Positions 61,555 through 64,000 of a stretch of 64,000 nt of DNA are shown piece by piece. Origin of the DNA: Pleionea sp041589565 (lineage in GTDB: Bacteria > Pseudomonadota > Gammaproteobacteria > Enterobacterales > Kangiellaceae); assembly GCA_041589565.1 (NCBI GenBank), contig JBFHVL010000001.1:41217-105216 (forward strand), in the 5' to 3' direction. The notes beneath the pieces are model-generated. The model was not told the origin of the DNA and ran no database searches. It saw only the letters and a program-made list of their open reading frames with translations. A program made the position numbers and the translations under genes. Within the stretch, counting starts at the first letter, position 1. Every line of letters begins with the position of its first letter.

Positions 61555-62048
61555 TGGGAAGAGGAATCGCGCTGTTTGTCTTGTGTACCGGCCTCTTCAG
61601 ATGGCTCTGCTTCCCATAACAATTCGCCAATTGCTTTAAATTTGGCAACGGTCATAGAGCCACGTTTATTGGCCGAAAGCTCCGCACTGTCTTGCTCGGC
61701 TCGTTCACGAGATAGTTGATATATCGCAACCGGCTGATATTCCGGGTTATAAATCACCAATACCGTATAATCCCAGGCGGCTTTTAAGTTAAGCTGTCCA
61801 ACGCGTTGTCGCGATTTACCACCAGGAAAAATAACTCGACCCTTTATTTGAAGGCGCTGTTCCTTACCTTCCGCTTGACGCAAAGCTTCTGCTTCCGCTC
61901 CCGGAATCTCGGTTAAACCAAGAATTGAAATCGCATCAAATCGGGCTAGCTCAATAGTTACAGGCAATGATTGTCCCGTAGCCTCTCGATAGCGCGCCGC
62001 CAAGTTGCGCGTTTGAGCCATCAGGGTCGAAAAGTCGTAAGTACTCAT
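61551..62048 (-). CDS. Unknown protein in the yoaA operon
   Basis: The 165-residue soluble protein has a helical start (DFSTLMAQTRNLAARYREAT), a central alpha/beta region (IELARFDAISILGLTEIPGA, RLQIKGRVIFPGGKSRQRVG, LKAAWDYTVLVIYNPEY) and an acidic, disordered C terminus. Its start is 23 bp past the next gene and its stop overlaps yoaA by 4 bp, so it belongs to the yoaA-tsaB transcript. I recognise no family; a role in DNA metabolism is only suggested by its neighbours. Confidence 0.7.
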   Translation of the reverse strand: MSTYDFSTLMAQTRNLAARYREATGQSLPVTIELARFDAISILGLTEIPGAEAEALRQAEGKEQRLQIKGRVIFPGGKSRQRVGQLNLKAAWDYTVLVIYNPEYQPVAIYQLSRERAEQDSAELSANKRGSMTVAKFKAIGELLWEAEPSEEAGTQDKQRDSSSQ

Positions 62049-62071
62049 AGTCGGCGCGCGTCAGGCTCCCG

Positions 62072-62386
62072 TTATACTTTTATATCCAATTGGTGGTCAT
62101 CATCGTCCAAAGATTCAGTAATCAGATGATGGTCTTTAGTTTGCCGCTTAGTGTAAAGTTCAAATTCTTCGTCTAGCTCGGGCTCTTTACCGCCTTTTTT
62201 TTTGCGTCGATTGGGATTGGACGCCTTTTGCTTTCCACTTTCAGCATGGTATTCGGCGGCAGGCACATGTCGCTCATTGCGAGTTTTCGTAGTCGCATTG
62301 GGCTGCTCCACGCCCTTTGACCGCTCTGTTTTCTTGGTCTCAGACATGGGACGAGTGCTGTCAAAAGGAACTAAATTTAACGCCAT
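62072..62386 (-). CDS. Small basic disordered protein of unknown function
   Basis: From the ATG at 62386 the product is 104 residues, rich in Lys, Glu, Thr and Asn, with a Lys/Arg run (NPNRRKKKGGK) and an acidic Asp run (LDDDDHQ) near the end. No hydrophobic core or known domain is seen. It begins the minus-strand gene group that leads into yoaA and tsaB. A promoter for the group probably lies between 62387 and 62535, shared with the divergent sigma factor gene. Confidence 0.6.
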   Translation of the reverse strand: MALNLVPFDSTRPMSETKKTERSKGVEQPNATTKTRNERHVPAAEYHAESGKQKASNPNRRKKKGGKEPELDEEFELYTKRQTKDHHLITESLDDDDHQLDIKV

Positions 62387-62535
62387 AATGCCCACCTGCT
62401 AATTGCTTGAATCCTATCATATTTTATCGGCTTCGGCTGCTGCTTCATTAGTCGAATCCATTGCTAAATTAACTATGTCAACCAAAACGCCTTTCGGTCG
62501 TTACTGTTATTAAACCGTCATTCATCAGGATTGCC

Positions 62536-63150
62536 ATGACAGGATTAAGTTTGACACTGGCCTTGCAGCCGGACTATAAAAGCAACAAAACAGCTACCAG
62601 GAGACAGGTTCTGGAGAACCGCGAGCAGCTCGACCACTTTTTGGCTTCTGTCGAGCGCAAAGCCTTTCGTATTGCTCAAATAGCCACCAGCAACCCGGAT
62701 GATGCGCTGGAACTGGTACAGGAGTCGATGATGAAACTGGTGGAAAACTACGCGCATAAACCAGAATCAGAGTGGACACCCCTGTTTTACCGCATTCTAA
62801 GCAGCAAGATTAATGACTGGTATCGTAAACAGAGTGTTCGCAATCGATGGATGAGCTGGTTTAGTAGCGCTCAGAAGGATGAGCATCAACTCGATCCTAT
62901 TGAAAATGCGCCCGATATTCATCAACATTCACCCATTGAGGCGTTAGAACAGTTTCAGGCAACCGACAAGTTAATTGAGCACCTGCAACAATTATCGCCC
63001 AGGCAGCAACAGGCATTTTTGCTTCGTGCATGGGAAGGCCTAAGTGTTGAAGAAACCGCTTTTGCAATGGGGTGCACTCAGGGTTCGGTGAAAACCCACT
63101 ATTCAAGAGCCGTCCACACATTGAAGCAGCAGCTTGAGGAGTTTCAATAA
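62536..63150 (+). CDS. RNA polymerase sigma factor, ECF type
   Basis: The 204-residue protein has a sigma-70 region 2 (FRIAQIATSNPDDALELVQE, then YRILSSKINDWYRKQ) and region 4 (LSPRQQQAFLLRAWEGLSVE, then GSVKTHYSRAVHTL), with no region 1 or 3, and a linker between them. This is the ECF architecture. The next gene overlaps by one base and encodes a short membrane-anchored protein that may be its anti-sigma factor. Which promoters it reads is unknown; the TGTAAC-type site upstream of hvfA is one candidate. Confidence 0.88.
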   Translation: MTGLSLTLALQPDYKSNKTATRRQVLENREQLDHFLASVERKAFRIAQIATSNPDDALELVQESMMKLVENYAHKPESEWTPLFYRILSSKINDWYRKQSVRNRWMSWFSSAQKDEHQLDPIENAPDIHQHSPIEALEQFQATDKLIEHLQQLSPRQQQAFLLRAWEGLSVEETAFAMGCTQGSVKTHYSRAVHTLKQQLEEFQ

Positions 63151-63521
63151 TGTCCCAACAGTCCGAAGAAGCCCTGGTGGCTCACGTTAAACAGCGCTTG
63201 GACGACAGCTGCGACTCGCTTGACTATGCAACACAGCTAAAGCTAAAACAGGCACGCGAAAAAGCCTTATCACAAAAAACGGCGAGCCGTCAGCGACGAA
63301 AGCGTTGGCAATGGATTGGAATTCCATCATTGGCAGCTACCGCAGCCGTTGCGGTTATTACCGTAAGCAGTTTGATGCACTCACCGCGTTCAACAGAGTC
63401 TGAATCTTTGTTTTTTCAGGATTTGGAGTTACTGGCGGTTGAAGAAGATATGGAGTTAATTGAAGAGCTAGAGTTTTATCAATGGTTAGAGTCGGATGCC
63501 AGTGAAGCCCTTGAAAGCTAA
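63150..63521 (+). CDS. DUF3619-like membrane protein, possible anti-sigma factor
   Basis: The 123-residue protein has an N-terminal cytoplasmic helical part with LDYATQLKLKQAREKALSQK, a basic patch (RQRRKRWQW), one membrane helix (IPSLAATAAVAVITVSSLM) and a short acidic outer part (LEYLAVEEDMELIEELEFYQ-like). This is the DUF3619 pattern, commonly found after ECF sigma genes. The ATG overlaps the sigma stop by one base. Anti-sigma function is inferred. Confidence 0.75.
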   Translation: MSQQSEEALVAHVKQRLDDSCDSLDYATQLKLKQAREKALSQKTASRQRRKRWQWIGIPSLAATAAVAVITVSSLMHSPRSTESESLFFQDLELLAVEEDMELIEELEFYQWLESDASEALES

Positions 63522-63948
63522 ACAGTCTACACAAGCTCGGATAATCAAACCTGCCTATTGGCTTGCGGTTTGCGCTATCCCTTTGATAGCAAATGCTGCA
63601 AAGGAAAAGACTGAAGTTCAACCCGAGTTGTCTTTAGAACTACTGGAGTTTCTAGCGGACTATTCGGATGACAAAGGTCAGTTGGTAGACCCGGAAACGC
63701 TTGATCCTATTGTTAAAACGGCAGCGAAAAAACCGCTAGAGCACTGCATCAGTACACTAGTAGAAAACGATGAAAATGGAGTCCAGATTAAACAGGATTC
63801 AGAAAAGCTCAGTCAACCCGAGACGCCGATAAACGTTAAAGAAAATGAACAGAGTAAACAATGTCATCTAAACGCGCCTGGAACACGGCCAAAGCAAGAT
63901 ATGAAAGGTCAATCACCGCAAATTGAAGAGACAATAAGTAATGTGTAG
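63496..63948 (+). CDS. Exported protein of unknown function in the sigma operon
   Basis: The 150-residue product overlaps the DUF3619-like gene by 26 bp. It has a signal-like helix (IKPAYWLAVCAIPLIANAA), then LSLELLEFLADYSDDKGQLV, DPETLDPIV, a pattern that I have seen in small proteins beside ECF-sigma/DUF3106 genes, and a long polar C terminus with two Cys. Function unknown. The next gene starts just after its stop. Confidence 0.65.
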   Translation: MPVKPLKAKQSTQARIIKPAYWLAVCAIPLIANAAKEKTEVQPELSLELLEFLADYSDDKGQLVDPETLDPIVKTAAKKPLEHCISTLVENDENGVQIKQDSEKLSQPETPINVKENEQSKQCHLNAPGTRPKQDMKGQSPQIEETISNV

Positions 63949-63952
63949 CCGA

Positions 63953-64000
63953 ATGATAAAACCACTGATACAACTGATACTTTGCCTTGGTCTGGCAAGC
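63953..64000 (+). CDS. Start of a secreted protein, possibly DUF3106 (cut by window edge)
   Basis: The frame from the ATG at 63953 reads MIKPLIQLILCLGLAS, a signal peptide start, and runs off the window. An ATG at 63941 is in the same frame. It lies 4 bp after the preceding gene, so it is in the sigma operon. In betaproteobacteria such operons continue with a DUF3106 protein; this name is a guess from context only. Confidence 0.4.
   Translation, partial: MIKPLIQLILCLGLAS

Noticed and set aside
1..64000. tRNA, rRNA, CRISPR, insertion sequence, integrase or prophage
   Set aside because: I looked for tRNA-like arms near infA and trxB, direct repeats with spacers, and transposase or integrase motifs on both strands and found none. 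A dedicated scan (tRNAscan-SE, CRISPR finder) would settle it.

Overview
The window is chromosomal DNA of a gammaproteobacterium, by eye moderately low in GC (around the low-to-mid forties per cent). Gene order matches two Escherichia coli blocks: trxB-lrp-ftsK-lolA-rarA and aat-infA-clpA-clpS-csp. A third block, icd/rluE-nudJ-mnmA-hflD, follows. A monomeric isocitrate dehydrogenase, a full ccm cytochrome c maturation operon, methylcitrate-cycle genes and a DUF3012 lipoprotein fit an aerobic, probably marine, amino-acid and fatty-acid using bacterium. Kangiellaceae or a neighbouring family is my best guess, but this is inference. I see no tRNA, rRNA, CRISPR array, insertion sequence or prophage. 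Genes are tightly packed and often separated by clear intrinsic terminators.

Layout. 1-9 kb: rarA (cut by the edge), lolA, ftsK, lrp on minus; alanine dehydrogenase (divergent from lrp), trxB, aat, bpt and infA on plus, with a PilZ gene between. 9-17.7 kb: clpA-clpS, a cold-shock protein, icd, then rluE-nudJ-mnmA-hflD. 17.7-22.4 kb: a candidate small RNA on minus, then lipid genes: YhhN, DUF3012 lipoprotein, fatty acid desaturase with a FabR-type operator, fabR, an alkaline ceramidase-family membrane protein, and a methyltransferase. 22.5-32.6 kb: acnB, a MocA-like nucleotidyltransferase, glutaryl-CoA dehydrogenase, an SGNH hydrolase, trmO, prpB-prpC and class I fumarase. 32.7-38.4 kb: pabB, nudL, sdaA, cysB, a 5'-nucleotidase. 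38.6-44.0 kb: a signalling cluster (receiver-TPR protein, soluble histidine kinase, unknown membrane-anchored protein, STAS protein, receiver-PP2C phosphatase, PilZ protein). 44.2-47.2 kb: mlaA and an hvfABC-type metallophore RiPP operon. 47.5-54.4 kb: ccmABCDEFGHI. 54.5-64 kb: FliK-like and FlhB-C-terminal-like orphans, two complementary bacterioferritins, slp, tsaB-yoaA and small unknowns, and an ECF sigma factor operon running off the right edge.

Most interesting points. The clearest accessory system is hvfABC (45036-47106). It combines a secreted precursor with six Lys/Gly/Glu-rich repeat units carrying twelve cysteines in EGKCG-type motifs, a DUF692/MNIO maturase and a DUF2063 partner, and has no DoxX-type fourth gene. 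Other points are the candidate ~100-nt sRNA at 17729-17827, two adjacent bacterioferritins that split haem-ligand and ferroxidase residues between them, a partner-switching-like cluster without a standard anti-sigma kinase, and a FabR operator on the desaturase promoter. All calls come from reading the sequence; no database search was run.
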